Origin: an uncultured Dialister sp.
GTDB lineage: Bacteria; Bacillota; Negativicutes; Veillonellales; Dialisteraceae
Direction of reading: 5' to 3'
DNA length: 64,000 bases
NCBI GenBank assembly: GCA_900547785.1
Contig: URIB01000002.1
Location: forward strand, 124,001 to 188,000
Position numbers and translations under genes: made by a program. How positions within the stretch are numbered: position 1 is the first letter of the stretch; every line of letters begins with the position of its first letter. The notes below the pieces were generated by a model. It searched no databases and was not told where the DNA came from. It was given only the letters and a program-made list of their open reading frames with translations. This document shows, in pieces, positions 1 through 8,328 of the stretch.

Positions 1-192
1 CGTAATTTGATTGGAACCTAAGCTTGAAATATTACTTTCTATATCCGCCTGTACTCCATAGCCCAAAGACATTAGGGCGATGACGGCGGATACACCTATA
101 ATAATTCCGAGCATCGTTAAAAGAGATCGCATTTTATTACTGCGAATGGAGTCAAAAGCCATAACCATGCTCTCAAAAAATATATTTGTCAT
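1..192 (-). CDS. MacB/FtsX-type ABC permease, N-terminal fragment cut by the window edge
   Basis: Only the first 64 codons are inside the window, read from an ATG at 192. The peptide contains the N-terminal signature of MacB-type permeases: a short amphipathic lead, then residues RSLLTMLGIIIGVSAVI as the first membrane segment, followed by the start of the periplasmic MacB_PCD domain. The ATG overlaps the stop codon of the upstream ATPase by one base (TGATG), so the two are translationally coupled. By family knowledge it would be the membrane subunit of a three-part exporter with the ATPase and adaptor that precede it. The substrate cannot be told from the fragment. Confidence 0.85.
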   Translation of the reverse strand, partial: MTNIFFESMVMAFDSIRSNKMRSLLTMLGIIIGVSAVIALMSLGYGVQADIESNISSLGSNQIT

Positions 193-902
193 CAAAAAGA
201 CCCCTTTATGTCTTTGCTGATACACCCGTCAGACAGAATGACATGCCGGGTTGCAAAACCGGCCACATCAGTCTCATGCGTCACCAGAATGATTGTTTTC
301 CCGGAATCATGAAGCTCTGTAAAAATTTCCATCACTTCATTTGTTGACTTGCTGTCCAAATTCCCTGTCGGTTCGTCAGCCATGATAATGGACGGATGAT
401 TGACCAATGCTCTGGCAATAGCCACACGCTGCCGCTGCCCGCCGGACATTTCTGCAGGCATATGATGAATCCGATCTCCTAGTCCTACTGAAATGAGCAT
501 TTCTTCCGCCCGTTTTTTTCTTTCATTTTTAAATACATTTCCATAAATCATAGGAAGAATCACATTATCCAGTGCAGATAACCGGGGCAACAAATTAAAG
601 CTTTGAAATATAAATCCAATCTTTCGATTGCGCATAAAAGCCAATTGGTTATCATCTAAATTTGATACTTCATTTCCATCTAATATATATGAACCCTCGG
701 TCGGTCTGTCAAGACAACCTAAAATATTCATCAAAGTAGATTTGCCTGAACCGGACGGCCCCATTATGGACACAAATTCTCCTTTGTGAATGCTTAACTG
801 TATATCCCGAAGTACGGGAACTTCTTCTGTTCCAATGTAATAGTTCTTCTGAATATGCTCTAAATGAATCACTTCTTCATTTTCTTTAATGCTTTTATTC
901 AT
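192..902 (-). CDS. ABC transporter ATPase, MacB/LolD family
   Basis: A complete 236-residue nucleotide-binding subunit. Walker A GPSGSGKST is at residues 48-56, the Q-loop at about 100, the signature SGGQR at 153-157, Walker B IIMADEPT at about 172-179, the D-loop NLDS follows, and the switch histidine is at about 209. The sequence around Walker A and the phrase DRPTEG are typical of the LolD/MacB/YknY group, which powers mechanotransmission exporters rather than substrate-translocating pumps. The start overlaps the adaptor stop by one base (TAATG) and the stop overlaps the permease start by one base, giving an adaptor-ATPase-permease operon. Known relatives export antibiotics, toxins or peptides, or extract lipoproteins; the presence of an adaptor favours the MacAB/YknXYZ role. 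Confidence 0.93.
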   Translation of the reverse strand: MNKSIKENEEVIHLEHIQKNYYIGTEEVPVLRDIQLSIHKGEFVSIMGPSGSGKSTLMNILGCLDRPTEGSYILDGNEVSNLDDNQLAFMRNRKIGFIFQSFNLLPRLSALDNVILPMIYGNVFKNERKKRAEEMLISVGLGDRIHHMPAEMSGGQRQRVAIARALVNHPSIIMADEPTGNLDSKSTNEVMEIFTELHDSGKTIILVTHETDVAGFATRHVILSDGCISKDIKGSF

Positions 903-1990
903 TAAATCGGTCCTCTATGTTTCACTTTTGTAACGGTTATGGAATTTTTTTCTTGACTCACCGTACCGCTTATGACAATTTCATCCCCCTCATTGACCCC
1001 TGATATAACTTCCACCTCTTTATCGGTTGTGATTCCTGTTTTTACGTACACCTTTGAAAGACCGTCTTCTCCTTTCCTGTACACATAGGAACCGGTAGTA
1101 TCACTTCGAAGTGCTGTAATCGGAACAACCAATGCATTCTCATTTTCTCTTCCTTTTATTTCTGCACGAGCCGTCATAGACGGGTATAACCCATCCAATT
1201 CTTCCCTGTCAATGTCTACATAAACCGTATAATACACAACGGAAGAAGAGGCTGTACTGCTTGCAGAAGCCGTATATTGCCTTTTTGAAATATCATTTAC
1301 AATTCCGTGGAAAAGTTTACCCGGATATGCATCTACCGTAAAAGAAACTTTTTGCCCGAAAGCCACTTCCCCTATATCTGTTTCATCTACCAGCAGTTCA
1401 ATTTTCATAGATGACAAGTCGGCGACCCTGACAATCACCATTTGATTGGATAGTCCCTGTGATACCGTTTCTCCTACTTTCATCGGCTCTCCGATTACGG
1501 TTCCATCCATAGGCGAAATAATAACGGTATCATTTAAATCGGCTTCCGCTTTTTCATAAGCGGTCTGTGCATTTAAATAAGCCAGCCTTGCATCATCCAT
1601 AACTTGATAGGAAACCGCACCTTGTTTATATAAATCATTTAATCTATCAAAATAGGACTTTTTATTTGTTAATGTATTTTCTGCTTGCTTCATGGAAGAA
1701 GTAAGAGCCTTAGATTCGATATTAGCTAAAACTTCCCCCTTCGTCACTTTTTCATTTTGTCTGACATAGACGGCTTCCAATGTCCCTGAAGCCGTAGCAG
1801 ATAAATCGACACTGTTTACAGGCTGAATCGTCCCTGTTGCATCAATAACCATACTGATTTTGGAGCGACTGACCTGTCCCAACGTATACGCATCCTGATT
1901 TACTTCTTTCTTTTGTGCAAACCAATAATAAAGTGAACCGCCCAACATCAATATAAGGGCAATAATAACTATCATAATTTTTTTATTCAC
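902..1990 (-). CDS. MacA-like periplasmic adaptor (HlyD family)
   Basis: A 362-residue membrane fusion protein. Residues 5-22 form an N-terminal membrane anchor, followed by a split biotinyl-lipoyl-like domain, an alpha-helical hairpin at roughly 95-155 and a beta-barrel and membrane-proximal region to the end. Length matches MacA/YknX. The start is GTG at 1990, chosen because a strong GGAGG lies eight bases upstream; no better ATG is nearby. It is the first gene of the adaptor-ATPase-permease operon. In a diderm it would bridge the inner-membrane permease to a TolC-like channel, which is not in this window. The substrate is unknown. Confidence 0.88.
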   Translation of the reverse strand: MNKKIMIVIIALILMLGGSLYYWFAQKKEVNQDAYTLGQVSRSKISMVIDATGTIQPVNSVDLSATASGTLEAVYVRQNEKVTKGEVLANIESKALTSSMKQAENTLTNKKSYFDRLNDLYKQGAVSYQVMDDARLAYLNAQTAYEKAEADLNDTVIISPMDGTVIGEPMKVGETVSQGLSNQMVIVRVADLSSMKIELLVDETDIGEVAFGQKVSFTVDAYPGKLFHGIVNDISKRQYTASASSTASSSVVYYTVYVDIDREELDGLYPSMTARAEIKGRENENALVVPITALRSDTTGSYVYRKGEDGLSKVYVKTGITTDKEVEVISGVNEGDEIVISGTVSQEKNSITVTKVKHRGPI

Positions 1991-2130
1991 CAGGATCGCC
2001 TCCGAATTTTACTTTGCTATTTAAATCTTTTATCAATTTCATAGTTATTTTATTTACTTGTATTTAATTTTAGCACGATATCTGCAATAAATAAAAGGGA
2101 TGTTATTTTATTATTTATTTTTCTTTTTAC

Positions 2131-2173
2131 AAAAAAACTTGCTTTTCTACTAAGTAGAAAAGCAAGTTTTTTT
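2131..2173 (-). terminator. Perfect 20-bp hairpin terminator after glyA
   Basis: The arms 2131-2150 and 2154-2173 are perfect complements with a three-base loop. Seven A residues on one side and seven T on the other mean it has a U-tract in either direction. It lies directly after the glyA stop and before the adaptor operon, so it should insulate the two transcripts. The rest of the spacer (1991-2130) is AT-rich, with no clear -35/-10 pair that I trust. Confidence 0.9.
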
Positions 2174-2190
2174 CATTTTGGGTTTATAAT

Positions 2191-3438
2191 TTATAAATCT
2201 TCATAAATAGGATATTTTCGACAAAGTACCTGTACTCGTTCCGCACAAGATTTTTTGATTTCCGAATCTTCCGGTGATTTGACAACACATGCAATAATGT
2301 CGGCAATCTCTCTAAAATCCTCTTCCACAAGACCGCGAGTTGTCAGTGCGGGAGAACCCAGACGGAGTCCGCTCGTAATAAACGGAGATAATGTTTCAAA
2401 CGGAATCGTGTTTCTATTAGCGGTAATTCCAATTTCATCAAGTACCGTCTGTGCAACTTTTCCTGTAATACCGATTGCTTTCATGTCCGCCAGGAGTACA
2501 TGTGTATCCGTTCCTCCCGAAATGACACGGATTCCTCGTTTCTGTAATTCATCAGATAATACTTTTTCATTTTTCTTTATTTGCCTTGCATGTTGCTTAA
2601 ATTCATCGGATAAAGCTTCTCCGAATGCAACCGCTTTCGCGGCAATGACATGTTCAAGCGGTCCCCCCTGTATCCCCGGGAAAATACCTTTATCAATTGT
2701 TTTAGAATAAGGTTCTTTGCACATAATGATTCCGCCCCTCGGTCCGCGCAATGTTTTGTGCGTTGTTGATGTTACTATATCCGCCCAAGGCACCGGACTC
2801 GGATATTCTCCCGCAGCAACAAGACCGGCAAAGTGTGCCATATCAATCATAAGCAATGCCCCTACTTCATGAGCAATAGCTGCCATTCTCTCAAAATCAA
2901 TAATTCTTGAGTAAGCGGATGTTCCGCCGATAATCAGCTTCGGATGAGTTTCTTTTGCCAATTTTTCCAGCGCATCATAATCTAACAATTCATCTTCTTT
3001 TTTTACGCCATACGGCAGCACATGAAAATAATTGCCTGACACATTGACCGGACTTCCATGTGTTAAATGACCGCCATCATTTAAATTCATCCCGAGAACC
3101 GTGTCTCCCGGACGAAGTAATGCATAATAAACCGCAAAATTCGCCTGTGAGCCCGAGTGAGGCTGTACATTGACATGTTCTGCATGAAATAACTCTTTGG
3201 CCCGGTCGATAGCTAATTGTTCCAGCTTATCCACATATTCACAACCGCCATAATATCGTTTCTGAGGATATCCCTCTGCATATTTATTTGTCAAAACACT
3301 GCCCTGTGCTTCCATAACCGCATAGCTGACAATATTTTCAGATGCAATCATTTCCAACTTGCTGCGCTGACGGTTTAACTCTTCCTGAATAATATCAAAA
3401 ACTTTCTTATCTCCTATTTTCAAATGCTGATTATTCAT
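2191..3438 (-). CDS. glyA: Serine hydroxymethyltransferase
   Basis: A PLP enzyme interconverting serine and glycine with transfer of a one-carbon unit to tetrahydrofolate in the cytoplasm. The 415-residue length matches bacterial GlyA. The PLP-binding lysine is at about residue 228 within STTHKTLRGPRGG, preceded by the cofactor aspartate in MIDMAHFAGL near 200 and the N-terminal IASEN motif near 32. It is the last gene of the prfA-prmC-ywlC-rpiB-ywlG-glyA run, 15 bases after ywlG, and is followed by a very strong terminator. Confidence 0.98.
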   Translation of the reverse strand: MNNQHLKIGDKKVFDIIQEELNRQRSKLEMIASENIVSYAVMEAQGSVLTNKYAEGYPQKRYYGGCEYVDKLEQLAIDRAKELFHAEHVNVQPHSGSQANFAVYYALLRPGDTVLGMNLNDGGHLTHGSPVNVSGNYFHVLPYGVKKEDELLDYDALEKLAKETHPKLIIGGTSAYSRIIDFERMAAIAHEVGALLMIDMAHFAGLVAAGEYPSPVPWADIVTSTTHKTLRGPRGGIIMCKEPYSKTIDKGIFPGIQGGPLEHVIAAKAVAFGEALSDEFKQHARQIKKNEKVLSDELQKRGIRVISGGTDTHVLLADMKAIGITGKVAQTVLDEIGITANRNTIPFETLSPFITSGLRLGSPALTTRGLVEEDFREIADIIACVVKSPEDSEIKKSCAERVQVLCRKYPIYEDL

Positions 3439-3453
3439 TCCGTTGCCTCCTCT

Positions 3454-3999
3454 TTATTCTCTCGTATACCGTGCTCTTTCTCCGCCAATCAGAGGCGGTC
3501 TTGTGCGAGCGGCAATTACAATAGCTTCTCCGATATGATTGTTTTCCAGTCGTACAGGAACTGCAACTTTCCTTAGATGCATTCCGATCATTGTAATCCC
3601 TATATCAAGTCCTCCTTCCGCTTGAATACTTTCCACTACAACAGGATCTTCAAAATGATAGTAAGCATTCGTGGCAAAAGCACCGCCTGCATGAAGCCGG
3701 GGAACAACGGTAACTTCCTGATACCCTTTTCTTTGTGCCACTTGTCTTTCCATAACCAATGCACGATTCAAATGCTCACAACATTGAACCGCCAAGTGAA
3801 TTTTTCTTTGCCTTGCCGCGTTCAGTAAACTCTCTATTACAGCTTCCCCTATTTCATAAGAGCTGTCTTTACCGATACGTCCTCCTTTAATTTCACTGGA
3901 AGATCCACCTATGACAACCAGTGATCCCTCTTGAAAAGCGGCAATTTTGCATAATTCATCAAAAGCCGCTGTTGTTTCTTTTTGTATTTCTTCATACAT
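3454..3999 (-). CDS. ywlG: TIGR01440 / DUF436 family protein, YwlG-like
   Basis: A protein of 181 residues from the ATG at 3999. A longer in-frame reading from 4059 would run through the end of rpiB and has no homology-like sequence, so the MYEEIQKET start is preferred. It overlaps rpiB by 8 bases. The family is conserved in Firmicutes between rpiB and glyA but has no established biochemical role. Visible conserved stretches are VVIGGSSSEIKGGRIGK near the N-terminus and a histidine/glutamate-rich centre (CCEHLNRALV). No membrane segment or signal peptide is seen. Confidence 0.88.
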   Translation of the reverse strand: MYEEIQKETTAAFDELCKIAAFQEGSLVVIGGSSSEIKGGRIGKDSSYEIGEAVIESLLNAARQRKIHLAVQCCEHLNRALVMERQVAQRKGYQEVTVVPRLHAGGAFATNAYYHFEDPVVVESIQAEGGLDIGITMIGMHLRKVAVPVRLENNHIGEAIVIAARTRPPLIGGERARYTRE

Positions 4000-4441
4000 G
4001 ATTCTGTTTTTCAACCTCTTCAATTTTGTTAATCCGGCGAACGTGGCGTCCCCCTTCAAATTTCCCTTTTAAAAAAGTATCTACAATTCGTTCCGCAAGT
4101 CCGGAACCGATAACCCGGGCTCCCAGCGTCAAGACATTCGCATCATTATGTGCTCTTGTATAAAAGGCTGAAAATTCATCTCCGCAAAGTGCCGCCCGGA
4201 TTCCTTTCATCTTATTTGCGGCGATGCTCATACCGATTCCCGTACCGCAAATCAGCACGGCAAATTCTACCGTTTTATCCTGCACCAGTTTGCATGCTTT
4301 CACTGCAAAATCAGGATAATCACAAGATTCGTCGGAATCGGTTCCGCAGTCTATACATTCGACACTCTCTTCTTTTAGATGTTTTTTTAATTCTTCCTTT
4401 AAGCTAAATCCGCCATGATCACTTGCAATAGAAATTTTCAT
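3992..4441 (-). CDS. rpiB: Ribose-5-phosphate isomerase B
   Basis: Interconverts ribose 5-phosphate and ribulose 5-phosphate in the non-oxidative pentose phosphate pathway. It has 149 residues from the ATG at 4441, which has GGAGGGG closely upstream; the longer in-frame reading to 4516 adds residues unlike the family. The RpiB/LacAB signature is present: SIASDHGGF at the N-terminus, the CGTGIGMSIAANK loop with the catalytic cysteine, and RAHNDANVL further on. It sits in the conserved ywlC-rpiB-ywlG-glyA order and overlaps ywlG by 8 bases. Confidence 0.96.
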   Translation of the reverse strand: MKISIASDHGGFSLKEELKKHLKEESVECIDCGTDSDESCDYPDFAVKACKLVQDKTVEFAVLICGTGIGMSIAANKMKGIRAALCGDEFSAFYTRAHNDANVLTLGARVIGSGLAERIVDTFLKGKFEGGRHVRRINKIEEVEKQNHV

Positions 4442-4540
4442 AAAACCCCTCCGTTCGAAAACAGATGTATCATATTTAGTATAATCCCATGAATGACATG
4501 CTGTAAACCTCAACAACTATTCACATTTATACTATCAGCA

Positions 4541-5572
4541 TTATAGCGTAATGACATGAAATCCTGATGCTTTTGCCAGGCGATTCATGATTGCCAAACC
4601 AATTCCTTCCGTATCCGTTCCTTCACCGATGATTTTATCCACCGGATGACTATTAAAAAAAAGCAATCCTTGAAATAATTTATGGGCAAATCCTTGCTTA
4701 TCATTTCTTCTTCCCCAAATAAAAATATGGTTTGTCTGTGGAAGCAGTTTAGCGGTTTCCTCACTTACAAAATATCCATACACCTTATCTTTACGCTCAG
4801 TATACGAACAAATATGTCGTTCTACTTTTTGTATGTCTCCGGCATAAACTGTAAGCGGAGAAGACGGTGCATAATGCCTGTATTTCATTCCCGGTGCTTT
4901 AGGAATTTCATTGGCTGATACAAGCGCTCTGTCCATTTCTGTTTCTCCATACAGAGAAAGCATTTCTTTCGTAATGCCGCCCGGTCTGCAAATAATAATT
5001 TTATTTCCTTTTACCTCTACAATTGTTGACTCAAGTCCAATAAGAGAAGTTCCTCCATCAATCACCGCCTCTATTTTTCCGTTCATATCATGTATAACCG
5101 CGTCGGCTGTCGTCGGACTTGGCCGTGTCGATATATTGGCACTGGGTCCAGCAATAGGTACCCCTGCCGCACGAATTAACGCCCGGGTCGCTTCATGAGC
5201 GGGACAACGGATAGCAATGGTGTCCAATCCGCCTGATGTTTCAAAAGGAATGACTTCTTTTTTAGGAAATATAATGGTTAAAGGTCCTGGCCAAAAAGCA
5301 TCCATCAACTTCTTTTCCAAAAATGATATGCTCTTTACATATTGACTTGTATCCTCAATATCAGCTACATGGACTATCAGCGGATTATCGGAGGGACGTC
5401 CTTTTGCTGCATATATTTTCTTTGCCGCATTTCCATCTAAAGCATTCCCTCCCAATCCATATACCGTTTCCGTCGGAAATGCAATCAACCCGCCGGCACA
5501 AATTATTTCCCCTAATTCCTTCACGGTAGATGAATAATACTCTTCACCTACCGGTATTTTTCTTGTAATCAT
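4541..5572 (-). CDS. ywlC: L-threonylcarbamoyladenylate synthase (Sua5/YwlC type)
   Basis: Makes threonylcarbamoyl-AMP from threonine, bicarbonate and ATP, the first step of the t6A37 modification of ANN-decoding tRNAs. It has 343 residues: an N-terminal YrdC domain (FPTETVYGLG near 32-41, KGRPSDNPLI near 58-67, GPSANIS near 145) and a C-terminal Sua5 domain from about 240, introduced by the PGMKYRHYAP linker. That makes it the long Sua5 form, not the short TsaC. The ATG at 5572 overlaps the prmC stop as ATGA; an upstream TTG at 5590 is possible but less likely. Confidence 0.93.
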   Translation of the reverse strand: MITRKIPVGEEYYSSTVKELGEIICAGGLIAFPTETVYGLGGNALDGNAAKKIYAAKGRPSDNPLIVHVADIEDTSQYVKSISFLEKKLMDAFWPGPLTIIFPKKEVIPFETSGGLDTIAIRCPAHEATRALIRAAGVPIAGPSANISTRPSPTTADAVIHDMNGKIEAVIDGGTSLIGLESTIVEVKGNKIIICRPGGITKEMLSLYGETEMDRALVSANEIPKAPGMKYRHYAPSSPLTVYAGDIQKVERHICSYTERKDKVYGYFVSEETAKLLPQTNHIFIWGRRNDKQGFAHKLFQGLLFFNSHPVDKIIGEGTDTEGIGLAIMNRLAKASGFHVITL

Positions 5573-6441
5573 ACTGACTTCTTTCTGCAAAATATCGCCC
5601 GTTCAATCCCGCCATAATCCGTAATGACTTCAAAATGATCATACGATTCCGATTTTTTTAATATATCCAAAACGGATTCTTTTTGTCCGATTCCTATTTC
5701 CATTGCCAAAAATCCGCCAGGGGACAAATGTTCATAAGCTTTCTGTGCTAAAGATCTATAAAAATCCAACCCGTCTTTTCCACCGTCAAGAGCAATCATC
5801 GGCTCATTCCTTACTTCTTTATCAAGCTTTTCAATATCGCCGGACGGTATATATGGGGGATTGGTAACTATTCCGTCAAAAATCTCATCCTTTTTGAGAG
5901 CGTCTATGTAATCACCACGTCTCCACTCTACACGATCAGCCAATTTCAGACGGACTCCGTTGTCCGATGCTACTTGTAAAGCTTCTTCCGATATATCAAT
6001 ACCTATCCCTTTCGCTTCTTTGCAATAGTATAAAAAACTTGCTAAAACGGCACCGCTGCCAGTTCCCAAATCGGCAACAAAAAGATGAGCGTCATTTCTA
6101 TGATACTGAATCAACTTTTCCACCCAAGTTTCCGTATCCGGGCGGGGGATTAAAACATGCTCATTTACGTAAAGTGTAAATCCCATAAATTCCTTTTCGC
6201 CGATAATCGCTGCTGTAGAAAATCCATTAACCCTTTTTTGTATATACGATTTAAATAAAGCTAACTCTTCTTTATTTAAAATTTGCTCAAAATCCGTATA
6301 TAAATATATTCTGCTTTTTTTCAATACATGTGCCAGTAACAGTTCCGCATCCAATCGCGGCGATTCTATATCATGCTTCTTAAAATAATCTGTTGTCCAA
6401 TGTAAAATACTTTGAATTGTCCATATAGGATTAGCGCCCAT
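5569..6441 (-). CDS. prmC: Release factor glutamine methyltransferase
   Basis: Methylates the glutamine of the GGQ motif in release factors using S-adenosylmethionine. It has 290 residues: an N-terminal helical domain, the IPRPDTE motif near 98-104, the SAM-binding loop DLGTGSGA near 124-131 and the catalytic NPPY at 194-197. It overlaps its substrate gene prfA by 11 bases and ywlC by 4, so the three are translationally coupled. The GGCGAGG stretch just upstream supports the ATG at 6441. Confidence 0.96.
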   Translation of the reverse strand: MGANPIWTIQSILHWTTDYFKKHDIESPRLDAELLLAHVLKKSRIYLYTDFEQILNKEELALFKSYIQKRVNGFSTAAIIGEKEFMGFTLYVNEHVLIPRPDTETWVEKLIQYHRNDAHLFVADLGTGSGAVLASFLYYCKEAKGIGIDISEEALQVASDNGVRLKLADRVEWRRGDYIDALKKDEIFDGIVTNPPYIPSGDIEKLDKEVRNEPMIALDGGKDGLDFYRSLAQKAYEHLSPGGFLAMEIGIGQKESVLDILKKSESYDHFEVITDYGGIERAIFCRKKSV

Positions 6442-7513
6442 CAGCCTCGCCTTCCTTCATACGTTTTGCTAAGTCCGCTTCTATCAAAGCTTCCAAGATG
6501 GTTTCCATATTTCCGTTCAGGAAATCTTCCAACTGATAAATGCTCACATTGACACGGTGGTCCGTTACCCGCCCTTGCGGAAAGTTATATGTCCGGATCC
6601 GTTCAGACCGATCTCCCGATCCCACCTGGCCCTTGCGATCCGCCGCCGTCTTATCAATAGACTCCCGCAACGCCTTATCATACATACGTGCTTTTAAAAT
6701 CTGCAGTGCTTTTTCTTTATTCTGACGCTGACTGCGTTCATTTTGACATGTTACCACCATTCCTGACGGCAAATGTGTGATACGGATGGCTGATGACGTC
6801 TTATTAATATGCTGCCCTCCAGCTCCGGAAGAACGGTATACATCAATACGCAGATCGTCACGGTTAATGTCGATATCCACATCTTCCACCTCCGGAAGAA
6901 CCGCCACGGTAACTGCAGAGGTATGGACACGTCCTTGGCTTTCTGTAGAGGGTATGCGCTGGACACGATGTGTTCCGCTTTCAAATTTCAATATGGAATA
7001 TGCATTTTTTCCATAAATCATACAGGTAGCTTCCTTAAACCCGCCTAAATCCGTTTCACTGGCATCTGTTAATTCCGCTTTCCAGCCCTTTTTTTCTGCA
7101 AACTTTAAATACATTTTTAATAAGTCGGACGCAAAAAGCGCAGCCTCTTCACCGCCGGTTCCCGCACGAATTTCAAGAATAACATTTTTTCCGTCATTAG
7201 GATCTTTGGGAATCAATAACAAATGAATCGCTCGATCCAGTTCTTCCCTTTTTTGTTCATTTTCTTTTAAATCGTCTTTCGCCAATTCATGGAGGTCTCC
7301 TTGTGACTTATCTTCAAGTACTGATAAGGCTTCCTTACATGCCAAATCTGCCTCTTTATAACGTGTATAAAGACTTACAATTTCTCCCAATTCCGCATGT
7401 TCCTTTGATAACTCTCTCCATGTATTTTGGTTTGATATGACAGACGGATCACTTAACCGATCTTCCAGACTCCTGTATCTGGCTTCCATCGCATCCATTT
7501 TACTTGTTTGCAT
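6431..7513 (-). CDS. prfA: Peptide chain release factor 1
   Basis: Terminates translation at UAA and UAG. The 360-residue protein has the GGQ peptidyl-tRNA hydrolysis motif at about 232-234 (SSGAGGQHINKTSS). Its codon-recognition tripeptide is PST (residues 188-190) within RIPSTESQGR; a P-x-T tripeptide identifies RF1 rather than RF2, which carries SPF. The ATG at 7513 has AGGAG 12 bases upstream, a rather long spacing; a second ATG at 7498 has no visible ribosome site. Confidence 0.97.
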   Translation of the reverse strand: MQTSKMDAMEARYRSLEDRLSDPSVISNQNTWRELSKEHAELGEIVSLYTRYKEADLACKEALSVLEDKSQGDLHELAKDDLKENEQKREELDRAIHLLLIPKDPNDGKNVILEIRAGTGGEEAALFASDLLKMYLKFAEKKGWKAELTDASETDLGGFKEATCMIYGKNAYSILKFESGTHRVQRIPSTESQGRVHTSAVTVAVLPEVEDVDIDINRDDLRIDVYRSSGAGGQHINKTSSAIRITHLPSGMVVTCQNERSQRQNKEKALQILKARMYDKALRESIDKTAADRKGQVGSGDRSERIRTYNFPQGRVTDHRVNVSIYQLEDFLNGNMETILEALIEADLAKRMKEGEADGR

Positions 7514-7581
7514 ATTTTCATTTTACTCCTGTGAATATACTTGTTATTCAAATCTGTTTTTACAAGTATATCACAGACAAT

Positions 7582-7603
7582 AAAAAAACAGGGGTTTACC
7601 CTG
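7582..7603 (-). terminator. Hairpin terminator after rpmE
   Basis: CAGGG at 7589-7593 pairs with CCCTG at 7599-7603 around a five-base loop, followed in the minus direction by seven U. It lies 8 bases past the rpmE stop and before prfA. The short stem may allow read-through into prfA, which has no obvious promoter of its own. Confidence 0.7.
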
Positions 7604-7611
7604 CCTTTTTA

Positions 7612-7863
7612 TTATTCTTCTGTTTTTCCGTACCGCTTGTTAAATTTCTCAATACGTCCACGAGCTTTGCCGAAACGCTGCTGTCCTGTATAAAACGGAT
7701 GAGATTTGCTGCTGATATCAATATTAATCAGCGGGTATTCATTACCATCTTCCCACTTTACAGTTTGATTGGATGTCGCTGTAGAACGAGTCAGGAAAGA
7801 ATAGTCAGCACCGATGTCGCGGAATACGACCGGATGATAATCCGGATGGAGTTCTTTCTTCAA
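7612..7863 (-). CDS. rpmE: 50S ribosomal protein L31, type B
   Basis: An 83-residue L31 of the zinc-free B type: HPDYHPVVFRDIGADYSFLT, SSKSHPFYTG and GRIEKFNKRYG are present and the CxxC zinc ligands of the A type are absent. The start is read as TTG at 7863 because GAGG lies eight bases before it. A GTG three codons upstream (7872) overlaps that same GAGGTG and has no site of its own. A near-consensus promoter lies upstream and a hairpin terminator downstream, so it can be transcribed alone. Confidence 0.93.
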   Translation of the reverse strand: MKKELHPDYHPVVFRDIGADYSFLTRSTATSNQTVKWEDGNEYPLINIDISSKSHPFYTGQQRFGKARGRIEKFNKRYGKTEE

Positions 7864-7904
7864 TTCTTGCACCTCATTTCACTATTCATGAATAATTCTT
7901 TGCT

Positions 7905-7933
7905 ATTATACCAAATGCAAATAATGAATGCAA
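7905..7933 (-). promoter_or_regulatory. Sigma-70-type promoter for rpmE
   Basis: On the minus strand TTGCAT (7928-7933), a 17-base spacer and TATAAT (7905-7910). The expected leader to the TTG start is about 35 bases. The -35 hexamer overlaps the right side of the inverted repeat at 7929-7964. Confidence 0.8.
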
Positions 7934-7964
7934 GAAAAACGAATTAAATCTTATCTTTCTTGCA
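7929..7964 (-). terminator. Inverted repeat after the thioredoxin gene, possible terminator
   Basis: TGCAAGAAA at 7929-7937 and TTTCTTGCA at 7956-7964 form a nine-base stem with an 18-base AT-rich loop. It lies 22 bases past the stop of the last gene of the shape/RNase G run. The minus-strand tail is only weakly U-rich, so termination strength is doubtful. Confidence 0.4.
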
Positions 7965-7986
7965 ATTTTTTATTCTTGTCTAAAAA

Positions 7987-8313
7987 TTATTCTGCTAAAA
8001 TTTTATTCAATTTTTCTATGAATGTTTCTTTTTTCTGGTAACCGATAATACGCCCCTTTTCCTCTTTGCCATAAAAAATAATATATGTGGGAACGCCTTG
8101 CACTCGCAAAGACATTGCCAATTCTTCCATTTCATCTATATCAATGGCACAAAATAAAAGTTGTTCCTGAAACTCTTTCGATAGACTTTCTAAAGTTTTA
8201 TACATTGCTTTGCATTGTCTGCACCAAGACGCCTGACAAGCTAAAAGCGTCCATTCGTTTTTATCGGTTATGGTCCTATCCAATTCCTTGTCGTTATGTA
8301 TTTCGATAATCAT
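7987..8313 (-). CDS. Thioredoxin-like protein with a CRQC active site
   Basis: A 108-residue single thioredoxin fold with no signal peptide, so cytoplasmic. The redox pair is WCRQC at residues 30-34 instead of the canonical WCGPC, and the cis-proline loop VQGVPTYIIF is present. The dipeptide between the cysteines sets the redox potential, so a specialised partner or a shifted potential is plausible. It is 15 bases after the RNase G gene and is probably the last gene of that operon. Its electron donor and target are unknown. Confidence 0.88.
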   Translation of the reverse strand: MIIEIHNDKELDRTITDKNEWTLLACQASWCRQCKAMYKTLESLSKEFQEQLLFCAIDIDEMEELAMSLRVQGVPTYIIFYGKEEKGRIIGYQKKETFIEKLNKILAE

Positions 8314-8328
8314 AATTTCCCCTCTGTT

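Noticed and set aside
5967..6179. Antisense open frames opposite prmC, prfA, cbi and other genes
   Set aside because: They are shadows of well-supported genes, have no ribosome sites and no family-like sequence; the same holds for the many others across the window.
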